In this document: in pieces, positions 56,695 to 64,000 of the stretch
Layout of the letters: each line of letters opens with the position of its first letter
Numbering within the stretch: position 1 is the stretch's first letter
Made by a program: the position numbers and the translations under genes
The notes under the pieces: generated by a model
What the model was told of the DNA's origin: nothing
The model's input: the letters and a program-made list of their open reading frames with translations, nothing else
The model's database searches: none
Assembly (NCBI RefSeq): GCF_016428755.1
Contig: NZ_JAELTI010000008.1
Coordinates: 1-64,000, forward strand
Origin: Allobosea sp. ASV33
GTDB lineage: Bacteria > Pseudomonadota > Alphaproteobacteria > Rhizobiales > Beijerinckiaceae
Direction: 5' to 3'
Length of the DNA stretch: 64,000 nucleotides

Positions 56695-57597
56695 CTATCC
56701 CCGTCGAGCCCGGAGCGGCGCCTCCGGCATGAGACGCCCCGCGCTCGCCAGGATGCTGTCGGCGAGCGCCCGCGCCGCCGCCTGATGCGACTGGCCGCCG
56801 ATGACGACGAACTCGATCGTCCCCAGCGGCGGCAGCGCCTCGCGCGGTTCGACCTCGGCAAGGCCCTGCGGAATCAGCCGGGCCGAATGGGCGGTGATGC
56901 CGAGCCCGGCCACGGTTGCGGCGCGCAGGCCGGCAAGGCTGCCGCTGGTGCAGGCGACGCGCCAGGCGCGCCCGGCCCGCTCAAGCGTCTCGATCGCATG
57001 GACGCGCGTGATGCTCGGCGGCGGATAGAGCACGAGCGGCACGACCGACTGCTCGGCCAGTCGCGCATCAGGCCGGCCGGCCCAGACGAGGCGCTCCTGC
57101 CAGGCGACCTCGCCACGCTCGTCGCCCTTGCGGCGTTTGGCGAAGATCAGGTCGAGATCGCCTGCGTCATACTGCTCGTAGAGCAGCCCGCTCAGGCCCA
57201 CCGTCAGCTCCAGATCGACCGCATGGTGCTGCATGGCGAAGGCCGCGAGAATCTCCGGCAGCGCCGTATAGGCGAAATCCTCGGAGACCCCGAGCCGCAG
57301 ACGCCCGCGCAGGGTCGAGCCGGCGAGATAGTGCTCGATCCGCTGGCCTGCTTCGAGCGCCTGCCGCGCGAAGGGCAGGATCGCGTCCCCGTCGGGGGTC
57401 GGGCGAACCTGATGCGTGTCGCGCTCCAACAGCCGCCGCCCGAGCCGCTTCTCCAGCCGCGCGACATGCTGGCTGACCGAGGATTGCCGCAGGCCGAGCT
57501 GCCGCGCGGCTTCCGTGAAGCTCAGCGTTTCGCAGACCTTGAGGAAGCTTTGCAGCAGAACGGGATCGAGAGGCTTCGGGTCCGAATTCAACATCAT
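56695..57597 (-). CDS. LysR-family regulator between dehydrogenase and SBF-like transporter
   Basis: 300 residues. N-terminal HTH (LLQSFLKVCETLSFTEAARQLGLRQSSVSQHVARLEKRL pattern), then an effector domain with RLRLGVSEDFAYTALPEILAAF. It ends 3 bases after the convergent aldehyde dehydrogenase and is divergent, 88 bases, from the SBF-like transporter, which is its most likely target. The start codon (57597) lies inside a 15-bp palindrome, suggesting autoregulation. Confidence 0.88.
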   Translation of the reverse strand: MMLNSDPKPLDPVLLQSFLKVCETLSFTEAARQLGLRQSSVSQHVARLEKRLGRRLLERDTHQVRPTPDGDAILPFARQALEAGQRIEHYLAGSTLRGRLRLGVSEDFAYTALPEILAAFAMQHHAVDLELTVGLSGLLYEQYDAGDLDLIFAKRRKGDERGEVAWQERLVWAGRPDARLAEQSVVPLVLYPPPSITRVHAIETLERAGRAWRVACTSGSLAGLRAATVAGLGITAHSARLIPQGLAEVEPREALPPLGTIEFVVIGGQSHQAAARALADSILASAGRLMPEAPLRARRG

Positions 57598-57607
57598 GAT
57601 TCATGAT
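57593..57607. promoter_or_regulatory. 15-bp palindrome over the LysR start codon
   Basis: ATCATGA-T-TCATGAT, perfect around a central T, covering the LysR initiation codon and extending towards the divergent transporter. Plausible autoregulatory site; could be partly chance because it includes ATG. Confidence 0.4.
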
Positions 57608-57685
57608 AGCCGATATCGCCGGCAATCGGGATCAAAATGAGCGCGGAAGGGATTACAACGCGGGACCTCATCGGAAGGACCGCAG

Positions 57686-58708
57686 ATGATCCGCCGCACC
57701 CTCGCCCGCTTCGGCATCGACCCCTATCTGATCGCGCTGATGGCGACGGTCGCGATCGCGGCCGTTTTTCCCGCCCATGGCGCCGGCGCGGTGATAGCCA
57801 ACGATGCGGTCTCGGTCGCGGTCGCGCTGCTGTTCTTCCTCTACGGCGCCAGGCTCTCGCCGCAGGCCGTCTGGGAGGGCCTTTTGCACTGGCGGCTGCA
57901 ATCGCTGGTCTTCGCCAGCACCTATGTGCTGTTCCCGCTGCTCGGCCTGCTGCTCACCCAAGTCTTCGCCGGCTACCTGCCCTCGGAACTCGTGGCCGGC
58001 CTGATCTTCGTCTGCATCCTGCCCTCGACCGTGCAGTCCTCGATCGCCTTCACCTCGATCGCACGCGGTAATGTCGCGGCCGCCCTGTGCAGCGCCTCGG
58101 TCTCCAACCTCTTCGGCATGGTGCTGACGCCGCTGCTCGTCGTCCTGATGCTCAATTCGAAGGGCGGCGGCTTCAGCACCCGCGCCGTCGAGAGCATCGC
58201 GTTGCAGCTCTTGCTACCCTTCGTCGTCGGTCAGTTGCTGCGCCGCTGGGTCGGCCCCTTCCTGCAGCGCCACAAGGCGCCGATCTCGCTGGTCGACCGC
58301 GGCTCGATCCTGCTCGTCGTCTATGCCGCCTTCAGCGAGGGCATGGTCGCCGGCATCTGGTCGCAGGTCACGCTGGCCGATCTCGGCCTGGTCATCGCGC
58401 TCGACGTCGTCCTGCTCGCCGCGGTCCTGGCGATCACCACCTTCGTCAGCCGGCGCTTCGGGTTCTCGAAGGAGGATGAGATCGCGATCGTCTTCTGCGG
58501 TTCCAAGAAGAGCATGGCGAGCGGCATCCCGATGGCGAACATTCTGTTCCCCGGCCAGGCGCTGGGCCTGATCGTGCTGCCGCTGATGCTGTTCCACCAG
58601 GCCCAGCTCTTCGCCTGCGCCGTCCTGGCCCAGCGCTACGCGCGCCGCCCGCTGCCGTCGAAAGTGGAGATGCCGGACAGCCCTGCGCCGGCGGCGGCGA
58701 AGGCCTGA
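57686..58708 (+). CDS. Bile acid:sodium symporter-like (SBF_like) transporter
   Basis: 340 residues, about ten membrane helices. The PF13593 type is recognisable by RFGIDPYLIALMATVAIAAVFPAHG, LLFFLYGARLSPQAVWEGL, ILPSTVQSSIAFTSIARGNVAAALCSAS and FCGSKKSMASGIPMANILF. This branch (YfeH-like) is thought to carry organic anions with sodium; the substrate is not known. Divergent from a LysR gene, so possibly inducible. A GC hairpin without a T run follows (58715-58738). Confidence 0.88.
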   Translation: MIRRTLARFGIDPYLIALMATVAIAAVFPAHGAGAVIANDAVSVAVALLFFLYGARLSPQAVWEGLLHWRLQSLVFASTYVLFPLLGLLLTQVFAGYLPSELVAGLIFVCILPSTVQSSIAFTSIARGNVAAALCSASVSNLFGMVLTPLLVVLMLNSKGGGFSTRAVESIALQLLLPFVVGQLLRRWVGPFLQRHKAPISLVDRGSILLVVYAAFSEGMVAGIWSQVTLADLGLVIALDVVLLAAVLAITTFVSRRFGFSKEDEIAIVFCGSKKSMASGIPMANILFPGQALGLIVLPLMLFHQAQLFACAVLAQRYARRPLPSKVEMPDSPAPAAAKA

Positions 58709-58737
58709 GCCTGGCCGCGCGATCTTTCATTCGCGCG

Positions 58738-58763
58738 GGAACAGCACCGCTCTCATCAAGGTT
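58738..58763 (+). promoter_or_regulatory. Candidate EcfG-type general-stress promoter
   Basis: GGAAC (58738-58742), 17-base spacer, GGTT (58760-58763), close to the alphaproteobacterial EcfG consensus GGAAC-N16/17-cGTT. It lies ahead of the DUF2934 gene, leaving an ~80-base leader with the hairpin TTCCCCG/CGGGGAA (58805-58826). Confidence 0.4.
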
Positions 58764-58844
58764 GTTTCCGTGCACGGCAAAGCCGGCGCCCTCTCAAGCC
58801 AGGATTCCCCGCTTCGCATCGGGGAACGATCATGGAGGCGAGAC

Positions 58845-59054
58845 ATGCAGCAGGACGACAAGACCCGCCACGAAATCCGGAAGATTGCCTACGGGCTCTG
58901 GATCAAGGACGGCCAACCCGAGGGCCGCGACCGCGAGCATTGGGAAGCCGCCAAGGAAATCTGGGCCTTCCGCAGCCACAATCACGTCCTCGATGACGAT
59001 GACGAATCCAGCGGAACGGCAAGGAAGCGCAGGCAGAAATCCGACGCGGCGTAG
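58845..59054 (+). CDS. DUF2934 small protein
   Basis: 69 residues. DUF2934 core: RHEIRKIAYGLWIKDGQPEGRDREHWEAAKEIW, here seen as IRKIAYGLWIKDG followed by EGRDREHWEAAKEI, then an acidic and Lys/Arg-rich tail. Function unknown. ATG 58845 has GGAG 7 bases upstream. The upstream EcfG-like promoter suggests a stress-response gene, which is inference. Confidence 0.85.
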   Translation: MQQDDKTRHEIRKIAYGLWIKDGQPEGRDREHWEAAKEIWAFRSHNHVLDDDDESSGTARKRRQKSDAA

Positions 59055-59120
59055 CTCAAGCCGGCCTTTCCGGGGCCGGCTGCAAAACCAGTCGCCCAGG
59101 AGCAGGCGGCTTGATCAGCC

Positions 59121-59402
59121 TCAGGGGCAGATATAGCCGTTCGGGTCGGGCTGGCAACGTGCCCCCGTGGGCAGCACCAGAGCGCCGCGCTCCCGCTTGA
59201 CGTAATCGCCGTTCGGCAGCGTGAAGCCGCCGGTGTAGTCCGGGGAGACCCGCGTGCCGTCCGGCAGGACCAGTTGCGCGCCGTCGCGGACGATGCGCTT
59301 CGCCTGCGGAGCCGCAGGCTGGGGGGCAGGCTGAGGCCTGGATGAGACACAGCCGGCGGCCAGAACGGCAACCAGGCTGGCGGCAATCGATATCCTGATC
59401 AT
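59121..59402 (-). CDS. Small lipoprotein of unknown function
   Basis: 93 residues. Type II signal peptide with lipobox LAAGC (C18). A Pro/Gln-rich linker (PQPAPQPAAPQ) precedes a ~55-residue domain with two similar strands (AQLVLPDGTRVSPDYTGG and GALVLPTGARCQPDPNGY) and two further cysteines. I do not recognise the family. It probably sits on the inner leaflet of the outer membrane. It shares strand with the next small secreted protein but is 73 bases from it. Confidence 0.7.
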   Translation of the reverse strand: MIRISIAASLVAVLAAGCVSSRPQPAPQPAAPQAKRIVRDGAQLVLPDGTRVSPDYTGGFTLPNGDYVKRERGALVLPTGARCQPDPNGYICP

Positions 59403-59475
59403 GCCCTATCTTTGCCGCGCCTGACGGCAGCGTGCAACCCCGGCGATGCTCGGAAGCGGCCCGGCAGCGCCTTCC

Positions 59476-59733
59476 CTACGGAATCGGAACGCAGGCCCCG
59501 AGCCTGACCATCATGCCGGGCGGGCACGCCTTCGCGCCGGTCGGCTGCGAAATCGGCCGCACGGATTCGCAGCATGCACCCCGCGCGACATAGCCGCTCG
59601 GGCAACCACCGGACATGTCCATCCGGTCCTTGCCGTCGCGTGTCGGGCGACATGAATTGGCGGCGCGCGCGCCCTCGGCAGCAACCAGACTGACAAGCGC
59701 GACCAATGCGGCGATGACGGCGAATCTTGCCAT
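59476..59733 (-). CDS. Small Cys-rich exported protein
   Basis: 85 residues. Signal peptide FAVIAALVALVSLVAAEGARA. The ~60-residue mature part has six or more cysteines (NSCRP, GGCPSGYVARGACCES, KACPPGMMVRLGACVP) with repeated CP.G....G.C patterns, suggesting disulfide-bonded repeats. Family unknown. No clear SD at ideal spacing. Confidence 0.65.
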   Translation of the reverse strand: MARFAVIAALVALVSLVAAEGARAANSCRPTRDGKDRMDMSGGCPSGYVARGACCESVRPISQPTGAKACPPGMMVRLGACVPIP

Positions 59734-59927
59734 GGATCGACAGTCTCCGATGGTGACGGCTCATCCGTCGCCTCCATTCATGGCAGCGTCAAGGAGAGGG
59801 TGCGACCGGCGTCTCGCAAGCCGGCCTCGCCGCGCGCATTCGGCTGGAACGCTTCACAAAACCGCCGCCGCCGCGGTCGGGCGCGCGGGAACGCTCCAGC
59901 ACCAGGATGGGCCGTGCCGGATTCAAC

Positions 59928-59954
59928 TTGTACAGGCAGAACTGGTTCTATATT
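59928..59954 (+). promoter_or_regulatory. Candidate promoter of the PP2C-like gene
   Basis: TTGTAC (59928-59933), 15-base spacer, TATATT (59949-59954). If used, transcription begins at about 59961, right after the first in-frame ATG (59960), which supports the downstream GTG start. The rest of 59734-60028 shows no gene. Confidence 0.4.
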
Positions 59955-60028
59955 GGTCTATGCAACGACGGAAACGAGACGGCGAGCAGGGAGCGTCCCG
60001 AACGGTGCAAGGCGAGGAATCCGTTTCA

Positions 60029-60922
60029 GTGTCGATCGACCGCACCGCATCGACGACGCGCGAGGCCGGGCGAGCGTGGCGCGTGCTCTCGCAAGCCAGC
60101 GAGAAAGGCAGCGCGGCCTATAACGAGGATGTTGCAGGCGCGGCCGGCTCCTGCGCCTGGATCGTCGACGGTTCTGCTTTCTTCACCGGCCCCGCCCGGA
60201 CCACCGCCGAATCGGAAGGGGCCTGGCTCGTCCGGCGGATCGACGAAATCCTGCGGGCAGACCCGCCGGAAGAGATGGCCTTCCCGGATTGGGCGGGCCA
60301 GCTCGAGCGGCAGCTGCGAGAGGATTACGCGGCGCTCGGGCAGGGCCACCCTGATCGCGAGCCGGGCGAAGGGCCCTCCGCCGTGCTCGGCATCGTCCGG
60401 TTGACCCGCGACGGACCGGCATTCCGGATCGAGGGCGCGGTGATCGGCGACGTCTCGATCCTGATCCATCACGGCGACCGGATCGAGCGATGGACCGACC
60501 CGTCGAGCTCTCCTTTCGAAGCCAGGACCATCGCGGCGGCAACCGCCGAGGGGCACCGTTCCGGCGAAGTGATCTCGCCGAAGGCGCTGGCGCAGATCCT
60601 GAGCAACCGGCGCTCGCTCAATCGGGCGGGCGGCTACTGGGCGGTCAATCCCGGCCTGAGCTGGACGGCCGGCCTGCGCCTGTTTTCCGGGACCATCTCT
60701 CCGACCGCGACCGTTCTGCTCGCATCCGACGGCTTCATGCGCCTTGTCGATGTCATCGCGCATCGTGACGATCGCGGGCTGGTCGAGGAGACGAAGCGCA
60801 TCGGAGCCGCCGGCGTCATCGCCGAGCTGCGCCGGCTGGAAAGCGCCGACGCGCAGGCGGAGCGCTACAGGCGGGTCAAGATCCATGACGATGCCACGGC
60901 GCTGCTGGTGACGCCGGGCTGA
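60029..60922 (+). CDS. PP2C-like protein phosphatase
   Basis: 297 residues, about one PP2C domain. Metal-binding aspartates occur in the expected order: D34 (AAYNEDVAG), D47-G48 (AWIVDGSAFF), SDG (LLASDGFMRLVD) and DD near the end (IHDDATALLV). It should remove phosphate from Ser/Thr residues; no partner kinase is adjacent. The start is uncertain: GTG 60029 with GAGGA 10 bases upstream is used; GTG 60005 and ATG 59960 are alternatives. It is 58 bases before the sugar ABC gene but probably a separate function. Confidence 0.78.
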   Translation: MSIDRTASTTREAGRAWRVLSQASEKGSAAYNEDVAGAAGSCAWIVDGSAFFTGPARTTAESEGAWLVRRIDEILRADPPEEMAFPDWAGQLERQLREDYAALGQGHPDREPGEGPSAVLGIVRLTRDGPAFRIEGAVIGDVSILIHHGDRIERWTDPSSSPFEARTIAAATAEGHRSGEVISPKALAQILSNRRSLNRAGGYWAVNPGLSWTAGLRLFSGTISPTATVLLASDGFMRLVDVIAHRDDRGLVEETKRIGAAGVIAELRRLESADAQAERYRRVKIHDDATALLVTPG

Positions 60923-60980
60923 CGCGACAACCAGATCGAAAAGCCGCCATAAGGCGGCAGGAACAAGCGGGAGAGTGAAG

Positions 60981-62252
60981 ATGTCTGCAGGAATCGAGAC
61001 CAAATCCATCGTCCGGCGCACGCTTGGCAAGCTGGCGCTGACGCTGTTTGCCGCCGCGACGGCCTTCGCCGCGCCGGCAAAGGCGGAAGACCTCACGCTG
61101 TGGAGCTGGCGCCAGGAGGACAAGGCCGCCTATGCCAAGTTCATCGCCGCCTTCCGCAAGCAGCATCCCGACATCAACGTGAAGTTCGAGGCCTTCGAGG
61201 CCGCGAACTACAACACGGTTCTGTCGACCGCGCTTGCCGGCGGCACGGGGCCGGACATCGTCCAGGTGCGCGCCTATGGCACGCTCGGCGTCGGCAAGCC
61301 GGATTATCTGGTGCCGCTCGACAAGACGATGGTGCCGGAATTCGCGAACTTCCCGGATTCGGCGATCGCGGCCGAGACGATGCGGGCCGACGGCAAGCTC
61401 TATGCCGTGCCGCTCGCTTCGCAGACCATGCTGATCATCTACAACAAGGAGCTGTTCGAGAAGGCGGGCGTCACGCCGCCCAACACCTGGGACGAGCTCG
61501 TCGGCGTCTCCAAGACGCTGAAGGAGAAGGGCATCAATCCGTTTGGGAACGGCACGGCGACGGCCTGGCAGAACGAGACCATCGTCGGCTCGCTGCTCTC
61601 CTCGCTGATCGGCAAGCAGTTCGAGCAGGACGTGATGGCCGGCAAGGCCGATTTCACAGATGCCCGCTTCGTCGGTGCCCTGACCAAGCTCAACGAGATA
61701 AAGGATTATTTCGCGCCGAACTTCTCGGGCGTCGACTATGCGGCCTCGCAGCAGCTCTTCGCCGCCGGCCGCGCCGCGATGTTCGCGGGCGGCTCCTTCG
61801 AGATCGCCAACTTCCTGCGCCAGAACCCCAAGCTGAAGCTCGGCCTCTTCCCCTCGCCCGTCGCCAAGGCCGGCGACCAGCGGCTGGTCGCGCTCTATTA
61901 TGACGGCGGCTTCGCCATCAACGCGGCCTCGAAGAACAAGGACGCGGCGCTGAAGTTCCTGCGCTTCCTCGGCACGCCCGAATTCGGCACGGCTTTCTCG
62001 AACGACCTGCAGAACATCTCGCCGATCAAGGGCGTGGCCTTCGAGAACCCGCTGCTGAAGGAAGTCGCGACGCTGAACCAGAGCGCGATGCCCTACATCA
62101 TGCTGGTCAATTTCCGTTACCAGGAGCCGACCGGCTCGGTGCTGCTGCAGTCGGGCGTGCAGAAGATGCTCGCCGGCAAGGCGACCCCGGCCGAAATCGG
62201 CGCCGAGATCACCAAGGGCATCGCGACCTACTACGCGCCCTTCAAGAAGTAG
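60981..62252 (+). CDS. Carbohydrate ABC transporter substrate-binding protein
   Basis: 423 residues. Signal peptide (LALTLFAAATAFAAPAKA), mature protein from EDLTLWSWRQEDK. Family 1 solute-binding protein (SBP_bac_1/8): GGTGPDIVQVRAYG, YAVPLASQTMLIIYNKELFEKAGVTPPNTWDEL and FAAGRAAMFAGGSFEI. It delivers a sugar or oligosaccharide to the two permeases downstream; the sugar cannot be told. GGGAGAG precedes ATG 60981. A palindromic element separates it from the permease genes. Confidence 0.92.
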   Translation: MSAGIETKSIVRRTLGKLALTLFAAATAFAAPAKAEDLTLWSWRQEDKAAYAKFIAAFRKQHPDINVKFEAFEAANYNTVLSTALAGGTGPDIVQVRAYGTLGVGKPDYLVPLDKTMVPEFANFPDSAIAAETMRADGKLYAVPLASQTMLIIYNKELFEKAGVTPPNTWDELVGVSKTLKEKGINPFGNGTATAWQNETIVGSLLSSLIGKQFEQDVMAGKADFTDARFVGALTKLNEIKDYFAPNFSGVDYAASQQLFAAGRAAMFAGGSFEIANFLRQNPKLKLGLFPSPVAKAGDQRLVALYYDGGFAINAASKNKDAALKFLRFLGTPEFGTAFSNDLQNISPIKGVAFENPLLKEVATLNQSAMPYIMLVNFRYQEPTGSVLLQSGVQKMLAGKATPAEIGAEITKGIATYYAPFKK

Positions 62253-62286
62253 ATCCCGGCGCGTTGATGTAACGCGAACCCGCGCC

Positions 62287-62379
62287 GTCATTCCGGACAA
62301 GCGGCGAAGCTGCGCCGATCCGGGATCCATCGTCGGGCGCGCAGCCTTACGATGGATCCCGGGGCAGGCCCGGGATGAC
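62287..62379. repeat. Intergenic palindromic element, copy 15
   Basis: 93 bases, GTCATTCCGGACAAGCGGCG... to ...CCCGGGATGAC, inner GGGATCCATCGT/ACGATGGATCCC. It lies between the binding-protein gene and the first permease gene. Confidence 0.88.
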
Positions 62380-62443
62380 GTTGTGTTTCCGCAGCAGGTT
62401 GGCCGCCGCTTGTCTCCCCGGCGCATTCCGAAAGCCAGAGCCG

Positions 62444-63376
62444 ATGCAGACGGACTACAAGAACCGCGAGAGACGCCGCCGCGCGGCCTGGATCGCCTTC
62501 CTGATCCTGCCGCCGCTGGCGATGATGCTGACTTTCGTGGTCTGGCCTCTGCTCTCGGCGCTCAGCTCCGCCTTCTATCGCTGGGACGGCATGGCGCGGG
62601 GCGATTTCATCGGCCTGAAGAACTTCGCCGACGTCCTGGTGGGCGATCATTTCGCCGCGCTGACCTGGCGGGCCTTCCGCCATAACCTCTTCGTCTTCTT
62701 CGCGCTTTTCGTGGTGCAGAACAGCGTCGGCTTCCTGCTCGCCTGGTTCATCTATCGCGAGCCCTTCGGCTTCCGCTTCCACCGCGTCGCGATCTTCATG
62801 CCGGTCATCCTGTCGACCGTTCTGGTCGGCTTCCTCTGGAAGCTGTTCCTCGATCCGAATTTCGGGCTGGTGAACCAATTGCTCGACATGACCGGGCTGG
62901 GCAGCTGGCGCCAGCCCTGGCTCGGCCAGGAGATGACGGCGCTGCCGGCGCTCGTGCTCGCCAATGCCTGGCACTGGGTCGGCTTTCCCGCGCTGGTCTA
63001 TCTCGCCGGCATGCAGCGCATCCCCCGCGAGATCCTCGAAGCCGCCAAGCTCGACGGCTGCAATGGCTGGCAGATGCTGACCCGCGTGGTCTGGCCGCTG
63101 GTCACGCCCTCGACCACGATCACGCTGACGCTGCTCTTCATCGGCGCGTTCAACTGGTTCGAGCTGCCCTACATCATGGCGGGGCTGGACGGCTCGCCTT
63201 ATGGCTCGACCGACGTGCTCGGCCTGTATTTCTACCGCACCGCCTTCGGCAACCAGAGCGCCGGCATCCAGGATTTCGGCCACGGCAATGCGCTGGCCGT
63301 GCTGATGTTCCTGTTCATCGCGGCGGTCGCGACCGTGATCACCCAATATCTGCGCAAGCGGGAGATCGCGCTGTGA
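62444..63376 (+). CDS. Carbohydrate ABC permease, MalF type
   Basis: 310 residues with six membrane helices. BPD_transp_1 permease: FLILPPLAMMLTFVVWPLLSALSSAFY, and the EAA coupling loop ILEAAKLDGCNGWQMLTRVVWPLVTPS. ATG 62444 (MQTDYKNRERRRR) fits the family; the SD is weak and the gene may rely on the leader. Overlaps the next permease by 4 bases (GTGA). Confidence 0.93.
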   Translation: MQTDYKNRERRRRAAWIAFLILPPLAMMLTFVVWPLLSALSSAFYRWDGMARGDFIGLKNFADVLVGDHFAALTWRAFRHNLFVFFALFVVQNSVGFLLAWFIYREPFGFRFHRVAIFMPVILSTVLVGFLWKLFLDPNFGLVNQLLDMTGLGSWRQPWLGQEMTALPALVLANAWHWVGFPALVYLAGMQRIPREILEAAKLDGCNGWQMLTRVVWPLVTPSTTITLTLLFIGAFNWFELPYIMAGLDGSPYGSTDVLGLYFYRTAFGNQSAGIQDFGHGNALAVLMFLFIAAVATVITQYLRKREIAL

Positions 63377-64000
63377 CCTCCCATGCCGCAACCAACGACC
63401 CGCTCTTCCCGCGCAGCAGCGCCGGCAGTTTGATCGCTGCCGCGCTGCTGATCGGCAACACCGTGCTGATGCTCTATCCGATCGTCATCATGGTCTTCTC
63501 GGCCTTCAAGACGACGGCCGAGATCTTCGACGCGCCCTTCGCCCTGCCTGACTTCACCTATGTCGAGAATTTCGCGCGGATCTGGGTCGAAACCAGCCTG
63601 CCCGGCTATTTCGTAAACTCCGTCGTCATAACCGGCACCTCGATTCTGCTGACGCTGATCCTCGGCACGATGGGCGCCTATGGCCTGGCGCGCTACTCAT
63701 TCCCCGGCAACTCCGCGATCTTCATGTTCTTCCTGGCCGGACTGATGCTGCCGCTGAAGCTCGCGGTGATCCCGCTCTTCCTGCAGATGCGCGATTTCGG
63801 TTTGCTCGATACAAGGCTCGGCTTGATCCTGATCTACACGGCGATGGGCCTGCCCTCGACGATCTTCATCATGACCGGCTTCCTGCGCACCTTGCCGGTG
63901 GAGCTGGAAGAAGCCGCCCGCATCGACGGCGCCTCGGAACCCCGCATCATGTTCTCGATCATGCTGCCGCTCTCGATCCCGCCGATGGTGATCGCCGCGA
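63373..64000 (+). CDS. Carbohydrate ABC permease, MalG type, cut by window edge
   Basis: The frame is open from GTG 63373, overlapping the previous stop, to the window end (209 codons). It begins MTSHAATNDPLFPRSS, has helices LIGNTVLMLYPIVIMVFSAF and IFMFFLAGLMLPLKLAVIPLF, and the EAA loop ELEEAARIDGASEPRIMF. The 3' end and probably the ATPase gene lie beyond the window. Confidence 0.92.
   Translation, partial: MTSHAATNDPLFPRSSAGSLIAAALLIGNTVLMLYPIVIMVFSAFKTTAEIFDAPFALPDFTYVENFARIWVETSLPGYFVNSVVITGTSILLTLILGTMGAYGLARYSFPGNSAIFMFFLAGLMLPLKLAVIPLFLQMRDFGLLDTRLGLILIYTAMGLPSTIFIMTGFLRTLPVELEEAARIDGASEPRIMFSIMLPLSIPPMVIAA

Noticed and set aside
60029..63376. PP2C gene as part of the sugar ABC operon
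   Set aside because: The 58-base gap allows co-transcription, but the functions are unrelated and the binding-protein gene has its own strong SD; nothing else links them.

Overview
The window is a GC-rich chromosomal segment of an alphaproteobacterium, most likely a Hyphomicrobiales (Rhizobiales) member of the Bosea type. This is inferred from content, since no 16S rRNA gene is present: phaR beside phaA-phaB, the argH/lptM/lysA/TIGR02302 run, cpdR next to an N-formylglutamate amidohydrolase gene, a ROSE-type thermosensor ahead of a small heat-shock gene, and a suhB/alpha-r8-like sRNA. I see no phage, insertion sequence, CRISPR or plasmid functions. Most of the window is core metabolism with accessory genes between.

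Layout. 0-2.2 kb: two tandem DUF1254/DUF1214 proteins, the first cut by the window edge. 2.2-5.4 kb: polyhydroxybutyrate control and synthesis (phaR opposite phaA-DUF1737-phaB). 5.6-7.8 kb: an MFS exporter and a DMT exporter. 7.9-14.9 kb: the leftward series argH, lptM, lysA, TIGR02302/DUF4175 and the divergent thioredoxin-like tlpA. 15-19 kb: a duplicated-domain periplasmic protein, a NodU-type carbamoyltransferase, DUF1272 and a zeta-toxin-like kinase. 19-26 kb: purL-bolA-grxD, a vapBC pair, a thioesterase, a methyltransferase, and divergent galU/galE. 26-31 kb: rnk, a lytic transglycosylase, a DUF459 SGNH protein and an ABC-F ATPase. 31.7-38 kb: gltD and gltB. 38.6-45.4 kb: threonine aldolase, a proline-rich envelope protein, hsp20 with its thermosensor and sigma-32 promoter, an alpha/beta hydrolase, hisN, the sRNA, hutG, cpdR and tRNA-Val(GAC).

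45.4-58.7 kb holds the most interesting block. A LysR regulator diverges from a DHDPS-fold aldolase and a bona fide 3-hydroxyanthranilate 3,4-dioxygenase. These are followed by a complete LivJHMGF-type importer, then by a hydrolase whose C-terminal part resembles arylformamidase and whose N-terminal part resembles the C-terminal half of a RidA/YjgF deaminase, an aspartate-dehydrogenase-like enzyme and an aldehyde dehydrogenase. Start/stop overlaps run from livH to the dehydrogenase. I read it as an import and catabolic module for a 3-hydroxyanthranilate-type (or other ortho-aminophenolic) compound, lacking recognisable partners for some textbook steps. A second LysR gene and an SBF-like transporter follow.

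58.8-64 kb: DUF2934, two small secreted proteins, a PP2C-like phosphatase and a carbohydrate ABC importer running off the right edge.

A family of at least 15 intergenic palindromic elements (mostly 81-146 bp, ends GTCAT...ATGAC) is scattered through the window. Two copies lie exactly between a solute-binding-protein gene and its first permease gene; three split every junction of the argH-lptM-lysA-DUF4175 series.
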